Shown piece by piece: positions 1 through 7,194 of a stretch of DNA of 64,000 nt (positions are counted from its first letter, which is position 1; each line of letters begins with the position of its first letter). Position numbers and translations under genes: made by a program. Source of the stretch: Ectobacillus sp. JY-23 (lineage in GTDB: Bacteria > Bacillota > Bacilli > Bacillales > Bacillaceae_G); the NCBI RefSeq assembly GCF_023022965.1, contig NZ_CP095462.1, positions 434,001 through 498,000 on the forward strand. Direction: 5' to 3'. The notes beneath the pieces are model-generated. The model was given only the letters and a program-made list of their open reading frames with translations. It ran no database searches and was not told the DNA's origin.

Positions 1-237
1 AAAACTATAAAAGCCGCCAAACAAAAGAAATGTCCGTATTGTTTCTTGTACTGTGTTTGGTACCATTTTTATTTCTTCAGTAAATATAGCATATATGACT
101 ACCAGTAAGACCGCTATTGTAAATAACAATGTCGTTCGTCCTTTACCCTGATGTTTTGCTTTTTTTACAGACGGTGCAGTTTTTTTCGTAGCGCCTTTTT
201 GTTTTTGCGTCTGTGTTTTTCGTTTTCTCTGTTCCAA
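1..237 (-). CDS. Lys/Gln-rich single-pass membrane protein, 5' part only
   Basis: The reading frame starts at a TTG (237-235) placed nine bases after AGAAGGGG and stays open to the window edge, giving 79 codons. The first 35 residues are strongly basic and rich in Gln, Lys and Thr, as in a cytoplasmic tail. A single hydrophobic segment (TTLLFTIAVLLVVIYAIF) and a short polar stretch follow. The C-terminus lies outside the window. I do not recognise the family, and the divergent nfeD-floT operon gives no clue. The gene call rests on RBS, open frame and sensible membrane topology. Confidence 0.55.
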   Translation of the reverse strand, partial: MEQRKRKTQTQKQKGATKKTAPSVKKAKHQGKGRTTLLFTIAVLLVVIYAIFTEEIKMVPNTVQETIRTFLLFGGFYSF

Positions 238-407
238 GTAGTAATTCCCCTTCTTTTATATAAACTCTATCCAACCTTATCAGAACATACGTTCATGTTC
301 AATATTGTTATTATATTGATTATAAAGGTTCTATTGAAAGGTCTTTTAACGAGTTCAAAAAACCTTAAATTTTACAAAAACCTCTATTTTTTCAGAAAAT
401 TACGTTG

Positions 408-413
408 TATAAT
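408..413 (+). promoter_or_regulatory. Possible -10 box for nfeD-floT
   Basis: A perfect TATAAT lies about 60 bases before nfeD. No good TTGACA is found 16-18 bases upstream, and no sigma-W type TGAAAC/CGTA pair is visible, although the B. subtilis yuaFGI operon is sigma-W controlled. The assignment is weak. Confidence 0.3.
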
Positions 414-471
414 GATTATAACATCCCGAATTTTCATCTTATGTAAATATAAACCATAAAGGAGGTGTAAA

Positions 472-1008
472 ATGCTTGCGATAGATTGGCAAACGGTATA
501 CTTGTATGGACTTCTCATCGCAGGTAGTGGCACATTATTATATGCACTGTTCGGTGATATATGGGATGCAGTTCACCCTATCAGTCCAATTGCGGTGCTC
601 AGCTTTTTCGCTGTTTTGTCAGGAAGCGGTTATATTTTACAATCTATCACGATGCTTTCTTCCGAGCTCATTCTCATGCTATCTGCTGTTGTTGCTCTAG
701 TGCTCGTTACATGCATGATGTTATTTGTTATTAAACCGCTTTCTAAAGCAGAGCAAAGTAACATTGTTCGAATGAATGACTTTATCGGCACATTCGGTGA
801 AGTGAGTACTGCTATTCCAGAACAAGGCTTGGGAGAGATTATTTTAACAAGAAGTACTGGTATTCAAAATATGTCCGCAAAAAGTGTTAACAACGAATAT
901 ATTCCTAGTGGCACAAAAGTGTTGGTCAGCGACGTGAAAGACGGCATCGTAATGGTTCTGCCGGTACCAAAGCATTTACTACCGAATATGAGAAACGGGG
1001 GAAAATAA
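472..1008 (+). CDS. NfeD-family membrane protein (YuaF-like)
   Basis: This is a partner protein of flotillin in membrane microdomains. The 178-residue product has hydrophobic segments near residues 10-30, 40-60 and 65-85. A soluble C-terminal region of about 75 residues (FIGTFGEVSTAIP onward) has the small beta-barrel character of NfeD OB domains. The start ATG follows AAAGGAGGTGTAAA. The flotillin gene begins two bases after its stop, so the two are almost certainly co-transcribed. The short-type NfeD plus flotillin pair is the usual arrangement in Bacillus (yuaF-yuaG). Family assignment is secure; the biochemical role is known only in general terms. Confidence 0.9.
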   Translation: MLAIDWQTVYLYGLLIAGSGTLLYALFGDIWDAVHPISPIAVLSFFAVLSGSGYILQSITMLSSELILMLSAVVALVLVTCMMLFVIKPLSKAEQSNIVRMNDFIGTFGEVSTAIPEQGLGEIILTRSTGIQNMSAKSVNNEYIPSGTKVLVSDVKDGIVMVLPVPKHLLPNMRNGGK

Positions 1009-1009
1009 C

Positions 1010-2569
1010 ATGACAGCATTTATTATAGGCGGTGTGGTTCTTGCTATTTTACTAATCTTAATTGCAGTATTCGTTATTCGCTATCGTACAGTTGGTCCAG
1101 ATGAAGCACTTATTGTAACAGGAAGCTTTTTAGGAAACGGAACAAATGTTGTTACAGCAGAAGACGGTAAAAAGGTGAAAATCATTCGAGGCGGTGGCAC
1201 ATTTGTTGTCCCTGTGTTGCAATTGGCAGAACGATTAAGCTTACTCAACCATAAGCTAGAAGTAGGAACGCGCGATACATACACAAAGCAAGGGGTTCCC
1301 GTTACAGTCAATGGGGTGTCTATTATTAAAATCGGGTCAACCATTGAAGAAATCTCCACAGCAGCAGAGCAGTATCTTGGTAAAACGAGAGAAGATTTAG
1401 AAAATGAAGCGCGTGAAGTATTGGAAGGTCACCTGCGTGCCATCGTTTCTTCCATGACAGTAGAAGCGGCTTACAGCAATCGCGAGGAATTTGCCCAAAA
1501 AGTACATGAGGTGGCATCCAGTGATTTAATGAAAATGGGCCTTCGCATTGTATCGTTTACTATTAAAGAGATTAATGACCGCAATGGGTATTTAGAAGCA
1601 CTTGGTCAGCCACAGATCGCAGCTGTAAAGCGCGATGCCATCATTGCTAACGCAGAGCGCGAAAAGGAAGCGCGCATTGAACGTGCTCGTGCTGAAAAAG
1701 AAGCACAAGAAGCAGAGTTACAGCGTGACACGCAAATTGCGGAAGCCACAAAGGAAAAAGAATTGAAGGTTCAAGCATATAAGAAAGAACAAGAAGTAGC
1801 AACAGCAGAAGCAGACTTGGCTTATCAGTTCCAGCAAGCTAAAGCACAGCAACGTGTAACAGAAGAGCAAATGCGCGTCAAAATCATTGAGCGCGAAAAG
1901 CAAATCGAGCTTGAAGAAAAAGAAATCCAGCGCCGCGAAAAACAATATGACGCGGAAGTAAAGAAAAAAGCAGACGCTGATCGCTACGCAGCGGAGCAAG
2001 CGGCAGAAGCAGAAAAAATCCGCCAAATTCGTCAGGCAGAAGCGCATCAATTCAGGATTGAAGCAGAAGCACGAGGACGTGCAGAAGAAGTTCGTGTTGA
2101 AGGTTTGGCAAAAGCAGAGATCGAAAAGGCACAAGGTTTTGCGTTAGCACAAGCAGCAGAAGCACAAGGTCGTGCCGATGCTGAAATTATTCGCTTAAAA
2201 GGTTTGGCAGAAGCAGAAGCAAAACAAAAAATCGCGGAAGCATTTGAACTATACGGGCAAGCTGCGATTATGGATATGGTTATTAAAATGTTGCCTGTAT
2301 ATGCGAAAGAAGTTGCAAGCCCACTTGCCAATATTGATAAAATTACAGTTGTTGACACAGGTGGTAGCGGAAAAAATAGTGGTGCTGGCAAAGTAGCTGC
2401 CTATGCAACAGATTTAATGGCTACTGTTCAAGAAACCTTAAAGGCTTCCTCGGGTGTGGATGTTAAGGAGCTACTTGAAAGCTTCGCCGGAAAAGGTAAT
2501 GTGAAAAATAGCCTAGATTCATTGACAAACGAAATTGCTTCTAAAAACCATAAAGAAGGGACAGAATGA
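1010..2569 (+). CDS. floT: Flotillin FloT (YuaG-like), membrane microdomain scaffold
   Basis: The protein organises functional membrane microdomains. It has 519 residues, near the usual length of 500-510. An N-terminal hydrophobic hairpin (residues 3-24) is followed by the SPFH/PHB domain to about residue 200. A long charged coiled coil rich in EA, AEA and EKE repeats covers about residues 205-410. A C-terminal region contains the IDKITVVDTGG motif typical of flotillins. The RBS is GGGGGAAAATAAC inside the end of nfeD. A terminator palindrome directly overlaps the stop codon. No disruption is visible. Confidence 0.95.
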   Translation: MTAFIIGGVVLAILLILIAVFVIRYRTVGPDEALIVTGSFLGNGTNVVTAEDGKKVKIIRGGGTFVVPVLQLAERLSLLNHKLEVGTRDTYTKQGVPVTVNGVSIIKIGSTIEEISTAAEQYLGKTREDLENEAREVLEGHLRAIVSSMTVEAAYSNREEFAQKVHEVASSDLMKMGLRIVSFTIKEINDRNGYLEALGQPQIAAVKRDAIIANAEREKEARIERARAEKEAQEAELQRDTQIAEATKEKELKVQAYKKEQEVATAEADLAYQFQQAKAQQRVTEEQMRVKIIEREKQIELEEKEIQRREKQYDAEVKKKADADRYAAEQAAEAEKIRQIRQAEAHQFRIEAEARGRAEEVRVEGLAKAEIEKAQGFALAQAAEAQGRADAEIIRLKGLAEAEAKQKIAEAFELYGQAAIMDMVIKMLPVYAKEVASPLANIDKITVVDTGGSGKNSGAGKVAAYATDLMATVQETLKASSGVDVKELLESFAGKGNVKNSLDSLTNEIASKNHKEGTE

Positions 2570-2592
2570 GCCAAGCATATGCTTGGCTTTTT
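2569..2592. terminator. Bidirectional terminator between floT and the MFS-half gene
   Basis: A perfect 20-bp palindrome (AGCCAAGCATATGCTTGGCT) is followed by TTTTT on the plus strand. It lies between the two convergent stop codons. Confidence 0.85.
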
Positions 2593-3133
2593 ATATATTT
2601 ATCATACGTTTTTTATTGAGTAGTATTGCACTAACGGCGTAAATGAGCGAAGCAAAATAGAAAATAGCCCCAATTGTTAAAAAATCAATTAAGTAACCTG
2701 TAACAATGACTGCGATTGCCCCAGCTATGGATGTCCATACATGATACCTTCCTACTGTATAACCTGCATTTTCCCGACTTAACTGCCGAACTAAAACCGT
2801 TTTTTCTGTATTTCGCTGCAAAGTGCTTAAGCACCCCATCAGGATTTGTAAACTATACACATGCCATACCTCGGTGGCAATGGGAAAACAAAGCATTAGT
2901 GCTGCCATCCCCCACGCATATAGAACAAGCAGCTTCTGATCGCCTATCCGATCAGCAAGTTTTCCGGCAATAGGGTACACAAGAGCTGCAGTCAAAGCAA
3001 ACAAGCCGTACGCCCAGCCGAACTGAGAAAAACTGTCCCCCACACTGCGCAACAGCAAAATATAAAATGGGAACACCATACTGCCTGCAATCATAATACA
3101 ACTTTGTGATGCGATAAAATATTTATAGGTCAT
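2591..3133 (-). CDS. Half-size MFS transporter (N-terminal six-helix half only)
   Basis: The 180-residue product carries about six hydrophobic segments and the MFS signature between helices 2 and 3 (GKLADRIGDQKL, residues ~57-68). It stops after the sixth helix with a basic tail (NKKRMINI), whereas MFS proteins normally have 12 helices. Its ATG overlaps the stop of the upstream FAD oxidoreductase gene by four bases (ATGA), so translation is coupled. No remnant of a C-terminal half lies downstream, where floT ends. It may be a true half transporter acting as a dimer or an old truncation. The intact frame and coupling favour a functional gene. Confidence 0.75.
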   Translation of the reverse strand: MTYKYFIASQSCIMIAGSMVFPFYILLLRSVGDSFSQFGWAYGLFALTAALVYPIAGKLADRIGDQKLLVLYAWGMAALMLCFPIATEVWHVYSLQILMGCLSTLQRNTEKTVLVRQLSRENAGYTVGRYHVWTSIAGAIAVIVTGYLIDFLTIGAIFYFASLIYAVSAILLNKKRMINI

Positions 3134-4542
3134 AAGCCGTACTCCTTATAAAATAGATTAACAAATCGCTCATTGGGATCGTATTCCTTTTTCTTTCGGA
3201 AAAATTCGTCAGAGCGTGGATAGGCCGCACGAAGTTGAGCTTGAGATGGATACGAGTAGTATGGTAAGTAATAGCTACCACCGTGTGACAGCGTGACGTT
3301 AATCATTTTGCGTATCACTTGCTGCGTATGTGTTATATCTTTTGAAGAACGTCCCTGACGAATTAAGAAGACAAAGGCAAACATATCCTCCTTTGCATAT
3401 GACAGAACGGCTTCCTCATTCTGTTTGACATAGCGAATTGTTATGTTCAAAACATTTAATTCTTCTTGTTTCAAAACAGCGCGAAGTTCGTCTATGTATG
3501 CTGTAAAGGAGTCTACCGGCACAAAGTATTCCTGTAAAATCTCTGTGTGACTAGCGCTTTCGTATTCCATAAAAGCTGTTTCAGAACGCATAGCATTATT
3601 TCGTGTTTCGTACTCCTGTGAGCGAGTAAAGTAGTTTTTTTGGAGATTCCAAAATAGGGTTTTTCCCCACTCACTGTACCGAGATAACCCAAGAAAAAAC
3701 TTTGGTAGTAGTATATTGCTGTCTTCTTTTAGTTTCTCGTATTCTTTCATATGATCAAGATTATCTACTTTCACGTAATCTGTAGCATACATTTCCTGCA
3801 AAAAGCTATTTGGTTCTATTGAAATGCGAGCCATATGCATACGTACCTTTTCATCAGCTTCTACCTGTCTACGAAAATACGATGTATATTCTTTGTATGT
3901 CATAACATGCGTTCGTTTTTGATATAGCTCATTGTTTGTCAAAGACAATGTGATATCCAAAACGATGCCGAACAAGCCGTATCCCCCAATGACCAAAGAA
4001 AACAATTCGGGGTTTTCTGTCCGACTCACATTACGAATTGTTCCATCTGCTGTTAACAAACGAAACGATTGTACTGTTTCAATAAACGAACCATGACGAA
4101 TGTCGCGGCCGTGTACATTCACACTGAGTGAGCCACCTACGGTGAAAATGTTTTGCGATTGCGTAACTTGCAGTGCCAAACCATGTGAGTTAATCACGCG
4201 TTGTATATCATGCCATGTTGCACCGCTTTGTACGCGAATCCATTTTTCCTCCGGGTTGAAGGCTATAATCTTATTGTAGCCTTTCATATCCAGAACGGTT
4301 CCGCCAGGATAATAGGTATGTCCGCCTTGACTATGCTGCATACCGGCAATGGAGATTTTACTCGTTTTGTCTGTTTCTCTAAGCCATTTCTGTAAGTTTT
4401 CCTCTCTGCTCGTGTTATGTATAACCTTCACTTTTGTTGGTAATAGTCGTCCCCGGTCACTAATCGTAGGGTTTTTAATATGATCTAAGTAAATGCTGAC
4501 AGATAATACAAAACAAGCAGAATACATAATCCACCTTTTCAT
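3130..4542 (-). CDS. Membrane-anchored FAD-binding oxidoreductase (PCMH/VAO family)
   Basis: This is a flavin oxidase/dehydrogenase of the vanillyl-alcohol oxidase fold, of the kind that includes D-arabinono-lactone oxidases. Its substrate is not predictable. An N-terminal hydrophobic segment (residues 5-20) suggests anchoring or export. The FAD-binding region shows SIAGMQHSQGGHT (residues ~64-76) and the GGSLSVNVHGRD motif (~131-142), followed by a C-terminal substrate domain to residue 470. The start ATG follows AGGAGGGGAAT. A 28-bp perfect inverted repeat sits just upstream of that RBS. The gene is translationally coupled to the half-MFS gene, which suggests a shared substrate or redox task. 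Confidence 0.85.
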   Translation of the reverse strand: MKRWIMYSACFVLSVSIYLDHIKNPTISDRGRLLPTKVKVIHNTSREENLQKWLRETDKTSKISIAGMQHSQGGHTYYPGGTVLDMKGYNKIIAFNPEEKWIRVQSGATWHDIQRVINSHGLALQVTQSQNIFTVGGSLSVNVHGRDIRHGSFIETVQSFRLLTADGTIRNVSRTENPELFSLVIGGYGLFGIVLDITLSLTNNELYQKRTHVMTYKEYTSYFRRQVEADEKVRMHMARISIEPNSFLQEMYATDYVKVDNLDHMKEYEKLKEDSNILLPKFFLGLSRYSEWGKTLFWNLQKNYFTRSQEYETRNNAMRSETAFMEYESASHTEILQEYFVPVDSFTAYIDELRAVLKQEELNVLNITIRYVKQNEEAVLSYAKEDMFAFVFLIRQGRSSKDITHTQQVIRKMINVTLSHGGSYYLPYYSYPSQAQLRAAYPRSDEFFRKKKEYDPNERFVNLFYKEYGL

Positions 4543-4553
4543 ATTCCCCTCCT

Positions 4554-4581
4554 ATTAAAAGTGTATTTTTACACTTTTAAT
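4554..4581. promoter_or_regulatory. 28-bp perfect dyad, candidate operator of the FAD-oxidoreductase operon
   Basis: The arms ATTAAAAGTGTA and TACACTTTTAAT are separated by TTTT. The dyad lies between the RBS and an AT-rich -10-like stretch (TATAAT on the minus strand). It could be a repressor site or a 5'-UTR hairpin. There is no GC-rich core, so a terminator is unlikely. Confidence 0.6.
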
Positions 4582-4653
4582 ATATATTATATACCTTGTT
4601 GTTTCATATATATAGTAAAATTAGAAAAAGTAGTAAAATTTTGTACAATAAAA

Positions 4654-4676
4654 AAAGGTACCAAAGTGGTACCTTT
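4654..4676 (-). terminator. Terminator of the glutaredoxin gene
   Basis: The hairpin AAAGGTACC / GGTACCTTT has a five-base loop and T-rich flanks, and overlaps the stop codon. Confidence 0.85.
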
Positions 4677-4923
4677 ATTCTAAACCCAATATATTCGCGA
4701 GTTTTTCGCGATCGAACCCCATTACAACTTCTCGCTTCCCGTCTAACTCAACTACTGTAACCGGCGTTGCGCTTGCACCAAGGTCGACCACTTCTTGCAT
4801 ATAAGCACCGTTTTTGCGAATATCTCTGTCTTCAAACGAAATATTATGACTTGTCAGCCACTCTTTCTCTGCGTGACATGGACCACATGTTTCTTGTGTA
4901 TAAATAATCACTTTTTCTGTCAT
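4675..4923 (-). CDS. Glutaredoxin/NrdH-like thiol-disulfide oxidoreductase
   Basis: This small (82-residue) cytoplasmic thioredoxin-fold protein reduces disulfides. It has the redox motif TCGPC near residues 12-16, the cis-proline segment ATPVTVV (~52-58) and a final GFDREKL segment. The size fits NrdH/Grx-type proteins of Bacillus. The RBS GGAGGAATTAC precedes ATG. It is a single-gene unit with its own terminator. The physiological electron donor cannot be deduced. Confidence 0.9.
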   Translation of the reverse strand: MTEKVIIYTQETCGPCHAEKEWLTSHNISFEDRDIRKNGAYMQEVVDLGASATPVTVVELDGKREVVMGFDREKLANILGLE

Positions 4924-4986
4924 TGTAATTCCTCCTTTTCACCTGTAGTATAGCATTTATTTCCAGTGTACATACAAGCTTTTTGC

Positions 4987-5298
4987 TTATACGATTTCGT
5001 CCGGATGAAATTGATATTGCTGCAAGTCTACTAGATGGCCGCGCAGTTCTATGCCCTCACTTTCAAGAGATAGCATTTGTATTTCCTTTGCTTCATCAGC
5101 AATCATGATTTGCCCCTTGGCATTGACGACGCGATGCCAAGGTAAACGATGTGCATCGCTCATGCTATGCAAAATGCGCACCACCTGACGTGCAGCTCTT
5201 GGGTTCCCTGCCAAACGTGCAATTTGCCCATATGTCATAACTTTTCCACTTGGGATATCCTGAATAATTCGTAAAACGGCTGCTGTAAATGCTGTCAA
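4987..5298 (-). CDS. Alkyltransferase-like protein (ATL), MGMT homologue without catalytic Cys
   Basis: ATL proteins bind O6-alkylguanine lesions and hand them to nucleotide excision repair. This protein has the MGMT DNA-binding domain (IPSGKVMTYGQIA; then NPRAARQV, where the Arg finger would lie). The active-site motif reads PWHRV instead of PCHRV, so the alkyl-accepting cysteine is Trp. I chose TTG at 5298, eight bases after AGAGAGG, which gives 103 residues, the normal ATL length. The longer upstream frame would run into the catE-like gene and has no RBS. Spacing to catE (about 60 bases, same strand) suggests co-transcription. Confidence 0.88.
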   Translation of the reverse strand: MTAFTAAVLRIIQDIPSGKVMTYGQIARLAGNPRAARQVVRILHSMSDAHRLPWHRVVNAKGQIMIADEAKEIQMLSLESEGIELRGHLVDLQQYQFHPDEIV

Positions 5299-5360
5299 AT
5301 GGAAAACCTCTCTTGTTGTATTTTCTCCATTGTAGCAACTCATAGCAGATTGTACAAAAT

Positions 5361-6203
5361 TTAGATGACCAGATGAATTGTATTTCCGGCAGGATCTGTT
5401 GTTATTACAATATCTCCTTCCTTTTTTACATTCGCTCCTATTTTGTGTAACCTCGCAATAACTTGGGCTCGCGTTTCCTCGTTTGGAAGCATGAGTGAAA
5501 ACCAATGCAAGCCAGCGCTATTTGGTAGCGGTGCCGGTGCTCCTGCACTTTGCCATGTGTTGAGTCCAATATGATGGTGATAACCACCGGACGAAACAAA
5601 AATAGCGGCATCACTATATCGACTTACAACCTCGAGCCCAAGTCTTGTATAAAACTCTTCCGCTTCTTGCAAATCAGAGACTTGTAGATGAATATGCCCG
5701 ATAATAGTTCCCTTTGGCATTCCCTTCCACTCGCTAGTGGCCTCTTGCAAAACATTTTCCGCATCCAGGCGCTGTGTCGTCATGTGTACTTGCTTGTTTG
5801 TCCATTTCCATGCATTTGCATCGCGATCTATATAAATTTCAATCCCATTTCCATCTGGATCAGCCAAGTATAATGCTTCACTCACAAGATGATCAGATGC
5901 ACCTTGCAGCGGATAGGTATGAAGCAAATGTACTAATATATGCGCTAAGTCCGCACGAGTTGGAAGCAAGAACGCCACGTGGTATAAACCCGTCGTTCGC
6001 CCTTGTCTTGGTGCTGCTTGGGCTGGTTCTTCAATGATAAAAAGTGGGGTTTGTTCATCTGCAGATAATATAACTTTTTTCTCTTCGCGTCTTAAAATCT
6101 GGAATCCCAATACATCTTTATAAAATGCTAGTGAACGTTCAATGTTGGTCACAAATAAATGAACTTGCTGTACGAATGTAACGGGAGCTTGATGAAATTT
6201 CAT
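5361..6203 (-). CDS. catE: CatE-like VOC-family catechol 2,3-dioxygenase
   Basis: This is a two-module vicinal-oxygen-chelate protein of 280 residues, the size of Bacillus CatE (quinone/catechol detoxification). Module 1 (residues ~8-125) retains a full His-His-Glu set in HLFV, YHVAF and NGIEIYI. Module 2 (~168-280) shows HIHLQV and YHHHIG. The third ligand position in module 2 reads NTIHLVI, so His stands where extradiol dioxygenases have Glu. Upstream lies a TTACTT-N5-AAGTAA dyad, as expected for a MarR/DUF24-type repressor site. The family call is firm; the exact substrate and the metal-binding module are inferred. Confidence 0.75.
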   Translation of the reverse strand: MKFHQAPVTFVQQVHLFVTNIERSLAFYKDVLGFQILRREEKKVILSADEQTPLFIIEEPAQAAPRQGRTTGLYHVAFLLPTRADLAHILVHLLHTYPLQGASDHLVSEALYLADPDGNGIEIYIDRDANAWKWTNKQVHMTTQRLDAENVLQEATSEWKGMPKGTIIGHIHLQVSDLQEAEEFYTRLGLEVVSRYSDAAIFVSSGGYHHHIGLNTWQSAGAPAPLPNSAGLHWFSLMLPNEETRAQVIARLHKIGANVKKEGDIVITTDPAGNTIHLVI

Positions 6204-6232
6204 AATTTATTCTCCTTCGTTATATAAATTAA

Positions 6233-6282
6233 TTACTTTATGTAAGTAAGTTTATTATAGTAAGTTAAGGGAGTCAAGTGAA
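6233..6282 (-). promoter_or_regulatory. catE promoter with dyad operator
   Basis: On the minus strand TTCACT (6282-6277), a 17-base spacer and TATAAT (6259-6254) form a sigma-A type promoter. The dyad TTACTT-N5-AAGTAA (6233-6249) lies immediately downstream of the -10 box, where a repressor of the YodB/CatR type would act. Confidence 0.5.
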
Positions 6283-6333
6283 GAGGTATTCTTCCCTTCC
6301 TTTTGGCTACCCTATATACTGGAGGCGATAGGA

Positions 6334-6492
6334 ATGGATAAGTTACAAGCATTATTTGAATATTTAAGTGCACAAGGCATCTCTGTACAAGAAGCATCAG
6401 ACTTATTGCGCGAAGAGATCCTACAGCCGTCAGTTCAAGAACAACTTGACCTCGGTGCATGGTTGTCACATTCAAATGAGGATTGGTTGTAA
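6334..6492 (+). CDS. 52-residue small acidic protein, unknown
   Basis: ATG 6334 follows GGAGGCGATAGGA and opens a 52-codon frame ending at TAA 6490-6492, with a terminator immediately behind. The peptide is helical and acidic (MDKLQALFEYLSAQG...), ending in SNEDWL, with no membrane segment or cysteine. RBS, codon use and terminator support a real gene. It is divergent from catE and may share its regulatory region. The family is not recognised. The IS insertion lies just behind its terminator. Confidence 0.65.
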   Translation: MDKLQALFEYLSAQGISVQEASDLLREEILQPSVQEQLDLGAWLSHSNEDWL

Positions 6493-6523
6493 AAAAAAGA
6501 AGAGGCATAGCCTCTTCTTTTAT
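6493..6523. repeat. Left copy of 31-bp direct repeat (target duplication) = terminator
   Basis: This sequence is identical to 8087-8117. It contains the hairpin GAAGAGGC-ATA-GCCTCTTC followed by TTTTAT, which terminates the 52-codon gene. The IS starts at the next base. Confidence 0.85.
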
Positions 6524-6538
6524 CAGGCTGTGGAGAAA
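6524..6538 (+). repeat. IS left inverted repeat
   Basis: CAGGCTGTGGAGAAA matches the right end in 12 of 15 positions and abuts the left direct repeat. Confidence 0.8.
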
Positions 6539-6621
6539 GTGTTCTCCACAGCCGTTTTTTATGTTTATGACTTCTTTCCACTGTGCAAACTGATTAAAAA
6601 GGAGAGAAGGAGAGATTTGAT

Positions 6622-7194
6622 ATGATGGGTGCACTGAAAAATCACCGAGATGAGCGTGTTACGACTTCAATCGAAGAGCTTGTTCCACAAGATCACTTTT
6701 TACGAGCTGTAGAAGCCACAATAGATTTTGCTTTTATTGAGGAAAAGCTTCGCCCGTATTACTGCGAAGATAATGGGCGTCCTTCCATTCATCCCATCAC
6801 TTTATTCAAGATGATTTTTATCGGTTACTTTTATGGAATCCGTTCCGAACGTCAGTTAGAGAAAGAAATTAAAATGAATCTAGCGTATCGGTGGTTTTTA
6901 GGCTTTTCTTTATCAGATCCTGTTCCTGATCACTCTACTATTAGTTGGAACCGACGTACTCGCTTTGTTCACACAACCATTTTTGAAGACATCTTTCAAG
7001 AGATTGTCAGACAAGCTCAATCCCACCGCATGGTGGGCGGTCGCGCTCTAATGACAGATTCTACGCACGTAAAGGCGAATGCAAATAAAAATAAGTATGT
7101 ACAAAAGCTAAAAAAAGAACAGCCCAAAATCTATCTAGAAGAATTAGAAAAGGCTGTAACTGAGGATCGGCAAACAAACGGAAAAAAGAACTAA
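6622..7194 (+). CDS. IS1182-like transposase, N-terminal frame
   Basis: This 190-codon frame starts with ATGATG after GGAGAGATTTGAT. It contains the DUF772 domain: GRPSIHPITLFKMIFIGYFY, then RSERQLEKEIKMNLAYRWFL and DPVPDHSTISWNRR, and the first catalytic Asp region ALMTDSTHVKANA (near residue 142-154). It ends at TAA 7192-7194 shortly after GGA AAA AAG. A -1 shift on A-AAA-AAG (7182-7188) joins it in frame to the C-terminal part. It is therefore either a programmed frameshift product or a one-base deletion in the A run. Confidence 0.85.
   Translation: MMGALKNHRDERVTTSIEELVPQDHFLRAVEATIDFAFIEEKLRPYYCEDNGRPSIHPITLFKMIFIGYFYGIRSERQLEKEIKMNLAYRWFLGFSLSDPVPDHSTISWNRRTRFVHTTIFEDIFQEIVRQAQSHRMVGGRALMTDSTHVKANANKNKYVQKLKKEQPKIYLEELEKAVTEDRQTNGKKN

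Noticed and set aside
335-413. Sigma-W promoter for nfeD-floT
   Set aside because: A TGAAAG is present at 335-340, but no CGTA-type -10 lies at the required spacing.
151-459. 102-codon plus-strand frame upstream of nfeD
   Set aside because: It is antisense to the better supported partial gene 1-237, lacks an RBS and is dominated by Phe/Leu from AT-rich sequence.
1718-2391. Long minus-strand frames inside floT
   Set aside because: They are shadows of the repetitive EA-rich coiled coil and yield Cys/Phe- or Ala/Ser-rich nonsense proteins.
6233-6634. 133-codon minus-strand frame across the catE upstream region and IS end
   Set aside because: It has no RBS, overlaps the catE promoter, the 52-codon gene, the terminator and the IS end on the opposite strand, and has no recognisable sequence.
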